A DNA stretch of 64,000 bases from Grammothele lineata (Eukaryota > Basidiomycota > Agaricomycetes > Polyporales > Polyporaceae). The DNA lies in assembly GCA_002150815.3 (NCBI GenBank), contig NDFF03000367.1, positions 62,001-126,000 of the forward strand, read 5' to 3'. How positions within the stretch are numbered: position 1 is the first letter of the stretch; each line of letters starts with the position of its first letter. Both the position numbers and the translations under genes were made by a program. This document shows positions 10,778 to 21,600 of the stretch, in pieces. Below the pieces are notes generated by a model. It was not told where the DNA came from. It saw only the letters and a program-made list of their open reading frames with translations, and did no database searches.

Positions 10778-13443
10778 TTATTGTGAAGACGTCGCCGATG
10801 GGTTATGTAACGGAGAAGCAGGGCGGTTGCCTGTAAGGAGAAGGGTGTCAAGCTGTTGCGAAAGGCGGCGAATGGTTTCGTCGCTCTCTGTAACCCTGGC
10901 TTCTAGCAGCCTCAGAACGCAATCTCTCTTGCGCCCCTCCTCTTCTAATACAAGAACTCTGGCGTTAAGGCGATCGACGGCTCTCTCGCGGCTTGTGGAA
11001 GACATCGTCGCCTGCAGCGTTACAACTTGACCCTGCAACATCTCGATGCGGTCCCTTAGTGCGGAATTTTCACGTTCGTCTGAGCGGCCGGTGGGAGAGG
11101 GCTCTGAGGCAGACATCGGGGAAGAAACCACGTGACAGGCATTCTTTTCTGGCTCGTCCATGCCATTGTGAGTCGGCGGCCGGGGGGAGAGAGCAGGGAT
11201 GCCTTCTACATCGTCTACAGCGGAGCCTGAGTGCCCAAGAAAAGCGGCGCGCTTCAGGTTCTCGACTCTTGTTCCCAACAATGATACGTCTTGAATTATG
11301 CGCGCGGCCTCGTCTCGCTCACGTGACTGGGTTGGTCCAGAGGCCTGCAGCGGATTTGAAACAACGTCACGGAGAAGGTCGCTGAGGTCGCGGAGATGCC
11401 GCATGGACGCCGCATCTGCTCCACGTTCGCTCGATTGGGTGGGAAGATCGACGGGAGCTAGAGCCTCAGCAAGAGTTGTAAGGATTCTCTTCCACTCCGC
11501 AGCGACTACGGTGATCTCGTGCCGGAACTCCTGACGAAGTCTTGCGATGTCGCGGTGGAAATCTTCAGCCTCCATTGAACGGACGGCTTGAAGGTCATAG
11601 ATATCAACCTCCGCATTGCTGAGCCGCGCTTCATGCCGCTCGACCGTGCGCCAGATGTGCCAGTTGGATGACGTGATAGAACTCACGACGTCCTCAACGT
11701 GCGTCAAGTCACGTATGATGGAGCGGCGGAACTCTTGGATGGAGCGGGAGAAGGACGCATTATTCTGGTGGAAGAGATAGTAGTGGTTGAGAACGCCCGT
11801 GATGTTCGTAACTGCGCGCTCCATCCTAGCAAACATGAACGCATGATCCTCGTACGATTCACGCTTCGCCGTGACGATCAACTCCCGCAGAATCTCAAGG
11901 TGAAAATGCACCCGTTCGAGGCTGTTGGAGCCGAAAGCAAGACCTTTGTCATGCTTGTGCCCAACGGGAGGTGGACGAGGACCCATGGGCAGTGTCCCAG
12001 ATATTAAGAGGGGCTTCAAAGAGTCGATGGCGGTGTATTGCTCCGATGTTAAGACGTCGGTCGAAGAAGCGTGGGGCGGTGCGGCATTGTGAGAGGAGGA
12101 GGCTGTATGAGAGCGCAAAAGCAAACAAGTGTTACAGTCAGGGACTTTCTTTCTACATGGTAAAGGAAGCAAGCCTACCTTCGGCTTGCGAAACTGCTCC
12201 AGACCGCCAAGCAGGGTGCGTCTGCTTTACGAGCAAACCGGCATGATAGCGCTCTGAAAAGACATGAGGTACATTAGTGGAGAGAATGTTCAGTAGGGCC
12301 GGTCTGGGACTGATTGGGGCTTCTTGTTGCACATCCTGAGCGGGCGCCCCACTCTCGGGATCATTCGGCAGCGAGGGACCTCGGCCTCTATTCTCGCCCC
12401 TATCTTGGATCGAGCCTGGATCTCCGCCGTAGCTAGATACGTCGTCTTTGCTGTCTGCGTACTCGCCAGTGGTGGACATAGCCTGAACAGAGGTCAAGTC
12501 GCACAGCAAGCGGGCAGAGGCGGCTGAATTGACAGGGGTACTCGCGTCGATGTCCATCGATGGTGCAGCATTTGCCGACGTTCTCCACGAAAGCCCTAGC
12601 ATAACGACCGGCGGGCTAAGTTGGGAACCATGAGTGTGTAGACAACGTGCGATACACACTTTCGTTGATACCACCGGCTGATGAAGGAGAATATTGTATG
12701 CGATCTACTGGATGGTCCTCGAGATCGCTGCCTGCATAGTTTTCACTGACCCTGTCGTTTTTGTGGTCTCCATGTGCTGCACGAGATGATGCCTCATTGA
12801 TCTACTTAAGCGATTAATCTCTTACAGCTGCAGAAGCGATAGAAAGATGCACCTTTGATTGCGCTGTCAGCATGCCCGCCTTCTGGTTCAGGTTGACGGC
12901 AGTAGAAGGAACAATGGCTTCTTGTCTCTCAACAGCTGGTGGCGAGAGTGGCCCTTGAGGCAGATGGGCGATTCCAGACGGGGGCGGAGTCGCAGACGGA
13001 CGTGAATTGTATCCCAATTGTTCACCGCGCCTCATATTGCGTCTCCTTGGCAGTGGAGGTGCTAAATATTGTCTGCGTGAGTACGTATTTGATGAGGCAA
13101 CACCATGGGGCTCGGGGGCTTACTGGAGGTTCCCCCGCGTCCAGCTGGAGCAAAGCGATAGCGATCGTCCTCGCTTCTTGCACGACTATCCATACCTCCA
13201 GGAGTTCTCGAGCTGCTCTCTATAGAAACTGTTAGATCACACGTAACAGGGCGCCGATTACGTGGCCTCACGATGGAGCGTAGACGTATCGCGCGTACTC
13301 GGAGGAACTTGAGGGTCTTCGAAAGCCTCAGAGAGATCAGAAGTTACGCGTGGGATGTTGTTTATGGAGGTTTGCTGTGGGTCGAGACAGAATGCTTCAG
13401 CAAAGTGTGACCGAAGCAGGCCAGCTCTACGAGAAGACGCCAT
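10778..13443 (-). CDS. Type B gene 2 (B2), coiled-coil protein
   Basis: The strongest part is the last exon, 12102-10778, opened by a TCATACAG acceptor. It codes a long helical region (EQYTAIDSLKPLL, then HLEILRELIVTAKRES), a Ser/Pro linker, and a C-terminal heptad-rich coiled coil (RLNARVLVLEEEGRKRD, LRLLEARVTESDETI). Upstream, Ser/Pro-rich exon-like frames lie at about 12670-12240, 13035-12835 and 13220-13070, and a start is likely at 13443 (MASSRRAGLLRSHF). One junction (about 13060 to 13035) does not resolve in phase, so the 5' half is approximate. No zinc cluster or B1/B6-type helical domain is evident, so the type B label rests on layout and position. It faces A2 tail to tail. Function unknown. 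Confidence 0.5.
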
Positions 13444-15792
13444 CAGAGCAAAAACGTCACGTGATTACGCATCCGCACCATAAGGCCCCCCGCACCACTT
13501 ACAGCGGGGATTCCAAGTTTTTCTGGTGAAGAAAAATGGCTGAAAAACCGAGGGTCGTGGCATCCTTTCCTAAACATGGTTACTTTGGGGAGAGAAATAG
13601 AAGAAAAGACAATGAAATGGTTTCGTTTTCATGCATTCTGCATCAATTTCAGGGAAATTGTAGAACAGGTTGTCACGAGCAATGGTTTTTCAGCGGTTTT
13701 TTAGCATCAGAAAAATGGAGAATTCTCGCCGTGAGTCCTAGAACACTTTGCACAACCGAACACCTACAGTGCACACCAGGAGTACGTGTCCGTGAGACGC
13801 GGGGTTACATGTGAGACCATATTTTAGAGAAGTGAGGTGATTAGCCATGCGATGACAATGTAACCACTACAAAAATTGTGATCTCTGTTAGAGTAAGACG
13901 CCGATATAATCACCAATGATGTGATGCTAACTCCGGGGTAGGGTTAACGATGTGCGAAGGGGAGGAAGAGAAGCAGGAAGAAAGGAGGGAGATGAGACTC
14001 GAAGCCGAGATTGGAGATAGAAAGGGCGCGCGTGTCGCGCAGGTAGTCGCAATGCCGTAGAAGTTGAATAAACACTGTCGTTGTCGAGAGCGAAGGCGAA
14101 GTCGAGCGCCGCGAGACCAACGGTCGAGGTGCGCGAGCCGAGACGAAGGCACGCGAGATAGGTGAGGCGAGAGAGATGTGGACCAAAAAGCTGACATTCG
14201 GGAGCTCGGGAAACAGAGTTGAATCAAGTGTCCTCAGCGGTAATGCATTATCTACGAGCCGGCTCGTATACCCGCCTTTGCAAACAGGAGAAATGCATTA
14301 AGTCCTTACCGCCCAGGCACACTCGCCTCCGACTCCCACCGTGTGGCTGCGTCGCGCGCGCACGCCCCCTGCTGTCCTCTCCAGCCCTCAACGTTCAACG
14401 ATTGAACGGCTTACATCAGCAAAAATGCAGGAGCCGCGGCCTTATGTGGGTTTAGCGCGCAACAACTTTGCGCGCCCTCGTCTAGTGCCTCAGGCGGAGC
14501 TTGCCTTACCTCGCGCTATGTTGCCGTAACTCCATCCTGCGTCAAAATATAAGCAGATGTCTTCCCCATGCCGACCCCGTGCAGTCGCATCCCATTGTCG
14601 CGTGGTTGGAACGTGCCGCGACAGCCGCTGTCGCGCCTTCCGGGCCTCCCGCGTGCGGCCGCCCCGGCTCTCGCGCTCTGTCGCCGCGTCAAGCCCTATC
14701 GTGGCGCACAGTCACTCACGTGCCGTTCGATCTTACTTTCTACACGGTTCAGCGTATGACAGACTCATGGATCTACTGTCGACGCGTTTGCTCCGAAGCG
14801 TTGGTGTCGCTATGATCTCCACCCGGACCGGCACGTCGGGAGTGGGCCGATGGCCATGAAATATCGTGGCGCAAGATCCATCCATATGTGCGTACCTGCG
14901 TGGTAGCACTGAACAGACATAGCCCATCGGTGTTCGGAAATATCGTCTGTTTGAGGAAGGGTCGGATTGGGCACGGTCTGACGACCTATGATCACGTCGT
15001 CCAACGACTGGGGCACAAGGGGAAGGATATCGATGTTCAGATGTCACTACGGTCTCAACGATGACATCGCTTAACATCTAGACAGTCGTTTGAACCCAAT
15101 GCAAAGGCGGTGATACTTGCACCTACCATGTCTGTGAGGTTAGAGTTCTTTTTTGATTGGCTGACGGTGACGCTACAATCGAGGAGGGGAGCCAGGAAGC
15201 TTATGCTGGCTTGGCCTGAGCGGCCAGCGTGCTCGACATCGATGTGCCTGAGGCCATCAGCAATAAATTCCGCGCTCTTTGCCTGCCTTAGACTGTGTGA
15301 GTGGTCTTATTGCATCTTAAATCATCGTTTTATACATTTTCGCTCACTTTCAGGTCCAAAATAAGGCTGAATCAGACGGTTTCAGACCATGTAATGTGAG
15401 CTTACAGACGATTTAGTGGATTAAGACCGGCTAAGGCAGATATAAGGCAACACAATTTATTCCTGATGCTCACGTATACCTCACGCACACCACGCACGAG
15501 AGGCTGCAGAAGCGAGTTCAGATTACGTTCATAATGATGCTGACTAGAGCGGACTGGGGAAGGATCCACGTGTGACACGTGTATCTAGCGCGGAAACACC
15601 TCCTTCTATGAGGACGGGCACGGTGGCAGATGATGCGCGCACACGAGAGGACGTAGCGCATGTATTATGACACGTACGACAACGGGCTGAGAGGTCGGCG
15701 CCCGCGCGCACAAAGGGAGTATGAAGTCTATGCGTTCGACGGAGGCAAAAAGACTCGATGTAGTACATGAGGTCTTGCCCAACAAATATTGC
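13444..15792. other. Gene-poor region between B2 and F2
   Basis: No frame with supporting structure was recognised. At 13486-13496 lies a CCCCCCGCACC motif about 45 bp upstream of the proposed B2 start. At 13508-13560 a GATTCC-AGTTTTT-TG-GAAGAAAAA-GGCT segment resembles one arm of the MITE at 48757-48960. A perfect 14-bp palindrome, ACGAGCCGGCTCGT, lies near 14249. The rest reads as unique non-coding DNA. Confidence 0.4.
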
Positions 15793-17739
15793 CTACTCGT
15801 CAGCCTCCTTATCAGGCTCCATGTCATCCGCCTCGTCCGCGGGCTCCACTGGCATATCCTCGGCTTCGTCTTCAGACTCCGTGCAAAGCTGGCACAGAGA
15901 CCAGCCATTGGACATAAGTGCACCATGCCTCTGGTGACAGTGGACAACGTCTGTCCATTCGGACTCCAGTCTTTTCATGATAGCGTTATGAGGTTGCAGC
16001 ATGTCGAAGGCGCTCTGGTGATCGCTGATAGTCTCGAGCGTGACGAAAGGAAATAGCTGGCGAATAACGGCGAGGAGGCGGTAGCAGTGGGGATACTCCC
16101 GAGGTGGCGTGCAGTGAGGGTCAAGCGTCCTTTCATGACGCCACCAAGTGAGGCGAAGGGAGCTCAGGTGGTGGGGAGAGAGCGGGGCGGGAGGGAGAAT
16201 GCAAAAGTCGACGTGCGGAAGGACGAGCTCCTCCAATCTGGGAAATTTCGTAGCGATGTTGTACAAGCTCATAAACGTCGGGCAGGTCCAGACGTCGAGC
16301 TCACTACGATTGAAGTTGGTGGCACGCATCGGGCCAATGTACTGGAGGCCGATCCAGTGGAGGCGGAGAATACGGAGGTTGGGGAGACCAGCGAGAATGA
16401 GAAACACGCCGGTGTCGTCCAAACCCGACGGCGCGTCAGCCACAAAGGCGTCCAGAGAGACCAGCCGATCGCCAAAACTGTCGATGATGACAGGGAAGAG
16501 GCCATCGTACTGATAGTGAGGGAATGTAGGGACGTGGTCACGGCGATCCGACATTGAGTTGATATCGAAGTAAACAAACTTGAACTCCTCGACCTTGGGT
16601 AGTGAGGCAATTTCTTTGACGGCGTCAGGAAAGCACTGCAGGAACTGGGGGACAGGATACGCAAAAGGGAAGTGGAACTCTACGGAGCGGAGGTGGGGAG
16701 CGCCCCGTTGCGCGCGGAGGAACGGACAGTATTCCTCAACGGCAGCGAAGATAGTAAGACGCCGGAGGGAGGGGAGGAGAGGCCACGGCACGACAGACGG
16801 CTCTTGATCGCACTGCAGAAAGAGAGGTACCGTCACGTCGTGCCGGGAGGGATGGGAAGCAAGAGAGACGTGAGCGTTTTCGACGGCCATCAGCGTTTCC
16901 ACCACATTACCTGTGGACGGCAGCGAATGAGTATGATATTACTGCAAAAGCGTTCATCGACTCGAGGGCACATACCGTGAGACGTCATACGCTGTGCAGT
17001 AAAGCACATAGGGTAGTGAAAATGAGTCCATACGAAGGTGCGCAATCTAAACGGTTGCTCAAGGAGCATGGCCAATGCGGCGCACTCGGCTTGAATAGTT
17101 GAAGAGTCATCAAAATCAACATCCTCAATATGGATCTTGAGCTCTGACAGGCTTGCGGGGGCAAACGAGAGGAGCGGCTGTAGATCTTCACCACCGACAC
17201 CGTCGAGGTGGAGAGCAAGCAGATTGGGGAAAATACCTCGCCGCTCCGATCCACCTAGCAGAACGAGCAAGCGCTGCCAGCGATCACGGTCCAGAGGTGC
17301 CATTGACAAATGCAGGTGACGCACAAAGGGCGCGTGGTCATTGAATCGCTGCATGAGGGGACCGTATAGGGGGGAGTGAGGCAAAGGGAGGTAGAACTCG
17401 TCTAGCTGGTGTTTGGCGCATCCCTCTGGCCATAGGTTCTTCGGGGGGGACGAGAGCATGCGAAAAAGCGGCTGGAAAGGATGCCTGTGAGGGAGGTGAA
17501 TACAACAGTGTTACTGAACGCACCTGCGGCCAAAAGCTTGCGAACAGTGCGAATATCGGTTTGTGGCCCGGAAGCGCACGCCACAAGATCGGAAGCGCGA
17601 CCTCATGCCAATCCTTGGAGACGAGGGCGCATCGGGCCAAATCTTTCCTCCCCGCGCCGCCTGGTGTCCGATTGAGCTCTTCGAAAACGATGCGTAGCAG
17701 CTCGGTAACCGTGCTCAAGGCATCTGTGGAGGCCGGCAT
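15793..17739 (-). CDS. F-box protein (F2), three exons
   Basis: Exons 17739-17524, 17471-16976 and 16910-15793 join in phase (introns 52 and 65 bp) to give 609 aa, nearly the length of F1. The N-terminus has a divergent F-box-like motif at about residues 10-60 (LLRIVFEELNRTPGG, then RCALVSKDWHEVALPILWRAL). The middle has leucine-rich segments typical of F-box/LRR-like fungal proteins (FPNLLALHLDG, LPNLRILRLHWIG, FPRLEELVLPHVDF). The C-terminus is very acidic (repeated E/D after residue 585). A substrate adaptor for an SCF ubiquitin ligase is the expected role from family knowledge; the substrate is unknown. A MITE-like element begins 49 bp upstream of the ATG. Confidence 0.82.
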
Positions 17740-17787
17740 GTTGTCGAGAGTTTTCTGCAGCGACAGCCTATCAGTAAACCCGGAAAT

Positions 17788-18153
17788 GTCTTAACGCGTC
17801 TTAACGCGTCTTAGCGGGAGTTTATGGCGCTTATGACTGTCACCGGGGGCATTGAGTGTGCGACTTGAGTGAAACGTGAATCACGTGAATCACGCTAGTA
17901 TCATCACGCTCTAAACGGGTATAATTCAAAGCTCACGCAAAAAGTCACGCTGCGTAATGCGCTCCGTGATTCTGAGCGACGCATGTACGTTCCACCCGAG
18001 GTGTGATTCAACCTGCGTGTTACCAGCGCGTTTCACGTTAGCATCATTGCCAGTGCTGCCCGTGTGCAATACACGTGACTGCGCGAATCACTTATCAATG
18101 CCCCCGGTGTGTTATGACGGCATTAAGACGCGCTATGACAGGTCAGTTAAGAC
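17788..18153. mobile_element. MITE-like inverted-repeat element upstream of F2
   Basis: The two ends are imperfect inverted repeats of about 65 bp. The left end begins GTCTTAACGCGTCTTAACGC and contains ACCGGGGGCATTGA at 17842-17855; the right end carries the reverse complement at 18095-18108 and ends TTAAGAC. Between them lie repeated (A)CGTGA/TCACG words. There is no coding capacity. Target duplication not resolved. Confidence 0.55.
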
Positions 18154-18660
18154 CATCGAAAATTCCGTTAAGGCGAGCCATGGAGCCGCTGAAATCCTCT
18201 TGTAAAGACGGTAAGTCCTGTAAGATGGCCGGCAGACCAGCCTCGGGCCTCGGCTGACGCGCAAAGCGATGGCGGGGGTCCACGTTAGCCACGGACCAGG
18301 GAGACAGTCGGCCTAAAATATCGTGGTGATACTACACTACTACAAGTGTACTACGTGCGAGCGAAGCCGTCGAGAGTAATTGCAGCTTGCGCGCCGTGTG
18401 TGAAAGCTTGCCCCTAACTATTAACGAGTCCCATCAGAAGTTCTCGGAAATACTTACCGGCACTTACTCACCACGTAAGGGGTGTCAGCGCGGTAAGTAC
18501 AGTCGCGTAAGTACGGAAGTACCAGTAAGGACTATAAGGCGGGTAAGGGCAGTAAGGCCTACGATGCAGGGCAGCAGCACAACATATGGGTGGAGAGGCA
18601 GCGCAGTATATATTTGTTAGATAGGAACTAATATATGTTATTCAAGAGCATAGGACGGAC

Positions 18661-19017
18661 GTGGCGGAGTCCGGATCCATCACAAGCACGCGGCCTCGCG
18701 GCGTTTGCGGCGTGTCGTCTTCGTCATCCTCTACGGGTTTCACCTCCATCGCGCGCTCGAGGATTGTACGATGCGGTGCGGCTTGTGTTCGACAAATTGT
18801 TGAACGGTATGTCCGTCATCTGGCCACCGAGTTTCTTGCCGAAAGGGCCCTTGAGGGGCAGGAGCGTGCCAGAAGTATCTCCCGAAGCGAGCTCCAGCTG
18901 CTCAATCGTATCAGTGTATCATTTATTGCACGTACCGAGCGCATGCGAGTAGGAGGGCGGATATCGGGTGGCCCCGGTCGAGACAGGAGCCGTCGATGGC
19001 GAGATGGTAGCGCATGA
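18661..19017 (+). CDS. Possible small third frame inside the transposon
   Basis: A 118-codon open frame without an ATG at its 5' end, between the left terminal repeat and the accessory gene. A stretch like VRQIVERYVRHLATEFLAERALEGQERARSI is amphipathic and reads like real protein, while the N-terminal part is Ser-rich. It might be an exon of a small transposon protein or a chance frame. No function can be proposed. Confidence 0.25.
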   Translation: MAESGSITSTRPRGVCGVSSSSSSTGFTSIARSRIVRCGAACVRQIVERYVRHLATEFLAERALEGQERARSISRSELQLLNRISVSFIARTERMRVGGRISGGPGRDRSRRWRDGSA

Positions 19018-19103
19018 GCTCTAACATTGGCAGCGACATCAGCGCACCACGGCCCTCGGGTTTCTGTCGAGCTGATTAGTCTCGATAGAAAGTAAGAGTA
19101 AAG

Positions 19104-21099
19104 CTAATACCGCTTCCGTCGCGGGCAGTGCGCCATGCCGTAGTTGCCCGTCGCTGCCGTCGCCCATTTCTTGATGTCATCTCTCGAGGCTTTCGGGTGT
19201 GTTTCCTTGTACTTGTCGTAGGCCTTGCGTGCGATGGCGTCGGCGCGCGACACGAATCGGCGTCGCCAGTTGTGTACGACTTGGCGACCCTACGAAAATA
19301 AGTCAGTATTTTATAATACCGGATACGACCCGGCACATACCGCCTGGTAAACCTGATCTTCGACTTTCTCGATTGCAGTGTACGTTCCCGGACCATCTGG
19401 TCCATTCGAGCAGTTGTCGTTAATGATGTCAGTGAGAATCTTACTGAACCTATCCCTGGTCGAGCGAGGGCCAGGGTCAGTCTCCCAAGGGTCGAGCGCT
19501 GCGCCGTAGTGATGGCGTATGCTTGGGGCAACGATGGTGTTGAACTCATCATTGATCCAGTCGGGGAGCTGGTCGACGCCCCGGGACTTCTTCGGGTCGA
19601 CATCGGCCTTCTTCGTGCGCTGACGGCGTTGCTTTTCAACAACAACACAGACGTCGTCTTCGTCGTCCGTGACAGAGACATTCTGGAAGTGACAAGCTGT
19701 GCGTTAGATAAGCTTTGATACGGAAGCCGCGAAGCACTACCGTCGGGTTGCGGCCAGCACCGCGCTTCCTCGAGATGGCGGTCCGTGGCACTGGAAACGC
19801 GACATCGTAGTCGTCTAGGCCACCTATGGCCTCTTCCTCTAGGCCTGCAGTGCCCGGCCCCGTCGTTTTGCTCGTAGACGTGTGCCCTGGGCCCGCGATC
19901 GCCTTGAACTGCACCGCGAGCGGCTTCTTCCATGGTGCTACCGGTGGGGGCCCGGGGATAGCACGAGTGCGAGCACCGGGAGCGGATGATGAGGCGCGGG
20001 AGGGTGCAGGCGTGGAAGAGGGTGTGCGCGAAGTGGGCCGGGGCTGCGTACCATTTGTGCGTGATAAAGATGCAGTGGGGACGCTGGATCCAGAACGAGA
20101 TGGCCCCGGTGTAGCTAGACGAGAGAGGGGGTGATCGTGGACACTTTGTGTGCCATCCTTCCAGGCCTGGCTGAGGCCGCTATTCGACTTTGCACGTTTT
20201 GGACCATGGGCATTGGGACTGGTGCCGTCGGGGATTGGCTTGGCGCAATGTGCAAGTTGATATGGGACGTACCTCTGGTCCATAAACTCTGCCTGATCCC
20301 TACGTTTCCCTTTGTTCTCTGAGCCACGCTGCTTGCCGGTGAGCCTATCCGCTTCAGATTCGATCTGTCCGAGGATCCGCTTCTGTTTCAGCTTCTTCTT
20401 TTGCGCCTCAGTCAGCCTGAGCTTGCCCGTTGCCTTGCCCTTCCGATTTGTCAGTATACTTGTGCAGATGTAGTATCAGCGAACTTACCTTTGCTGCTTT
20501 CTCTACCATCTCCGCCTCCGCCTCTTCATCTTCCTCATCTTCTTCGTCGTCCTCATATAGAGCGTGCTCGTCTGCGCAGGCGTTCGCGTGGGAGCCATGG
20601 GGCTCCGGGGAGTAGTACCCGTGATAGCGAGGGTCAGGGTGGAGGTTGCAGTCGATATCGAGGCCGGGACTGGGAACAAAGTCGATGTCGCGAGAAGGCG
20701 AAGGGGATGGAGAAAGGCCGCGGTCCGAGAACGAGTGATTACCGCCCGCCTGGGAGTCGACTTCCATTGCCAGGGGGTCGCTGGCGCGTTCTCATGCTCG
20801 TCTTCACGCGCTCGATAGCCGAGTGCAACGGTTCGCCTCATGTATCGCTCTTCTTCTTCATCTTCCTCCTCTCGCTCGACTTCTAGAGCCGCCAGCATCT
20901 GCGCTCCCTCAGCCTCGCGCTTCGCCTGCAGGGCTTTCCGCTCAGCCCTCAGCTCGACGTCCTTGGCCACCTTTGCTCGAGCCTCCTTCTTCTTCACCTT
21001 CTCAACCCGTTCTTGCTCCCAGTTCAGGCCAATGTCGAGTCCAGGACGGCGATCCCGGTTGCGCGGACGTGTGTCGTACTGATGACGTGGCCCCTGCAT
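19104..21099 (-). CDS. Accessory protein of the Plavaka element
   Basis: Multi-exon minus-strand gene, divergent from the transposase and within the same terminal repeats. The N-terminal exon (from 21099) codes a Lys/Glu/Arg-rich helix. A Ser/Pro and acidic Asp/Glu region follows, with an apparent frame change near 20770 (unseen intron or frameshift). Then comes a long disordered Pro/Ser exon (about 20320-19740). The end is well defined: an exon with LPDWINDEFNTIVAPSIRHHYG, a 51-bp intron, and a last exon with GRQVVHNWRRRFVSRADAIA ending in a basic tail (stop 19106-19104). Proteins of this shape are familiar to me as abundant Agaricomycete 'hypotheticals'. A role in transposition (DNA binding or targeting) is inferred only from position. 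Confidence 0.6.
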
Positions 21100-21600
21100 T
21101 CACCACGCAACACATGGTGAGTACTCGTCTTTGAGCAGAGTATTGTGCTAGGCATACCTCATCAGATATAGTCTTGTCGTTTGCAGCTTTGGTGAGTTGA
21201 TGCGAGAGCGGCAGATCTTCTTCTGAAGAGATCTCCTAACTGTTGCAGGCGTCTCGACGATCTTCTACGATACGTGAGACTCCAGTGTTTTTCGAGGCCG
21301 CAGAGGCACCACGCTTGGCTGACTGCGCTCGTGTAGGTGCACGTCTTGGACGCATGCCGTTACCCCACCATACAGGGAGGCTTATCAGTGGGAGACGGGT
21401 ATGGCAGCTAGTGGATGGACGTTGCTAAGAGAGCGACGGACTTAGGGGATTTTGGGTAATTTGCCGCCCGTGTCGAGCTCACCCCCGGCGCGTTTTCTTC
21501 CGATCTCTCCCCTATTTCTTCCTTGCATGTACTCGCCATCCTCCTCACTTGTGCCCCACTCCTGTCTCTTGCCTCCAATCCACCTACTTCACACCGCACT

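Noticed and set aside
13536..14227. Several frames of 80-105 codons
   Set aside because: They overlap on both strands and lack supporting splice sites or motifs; one is Ser/Leu-rich by composition.
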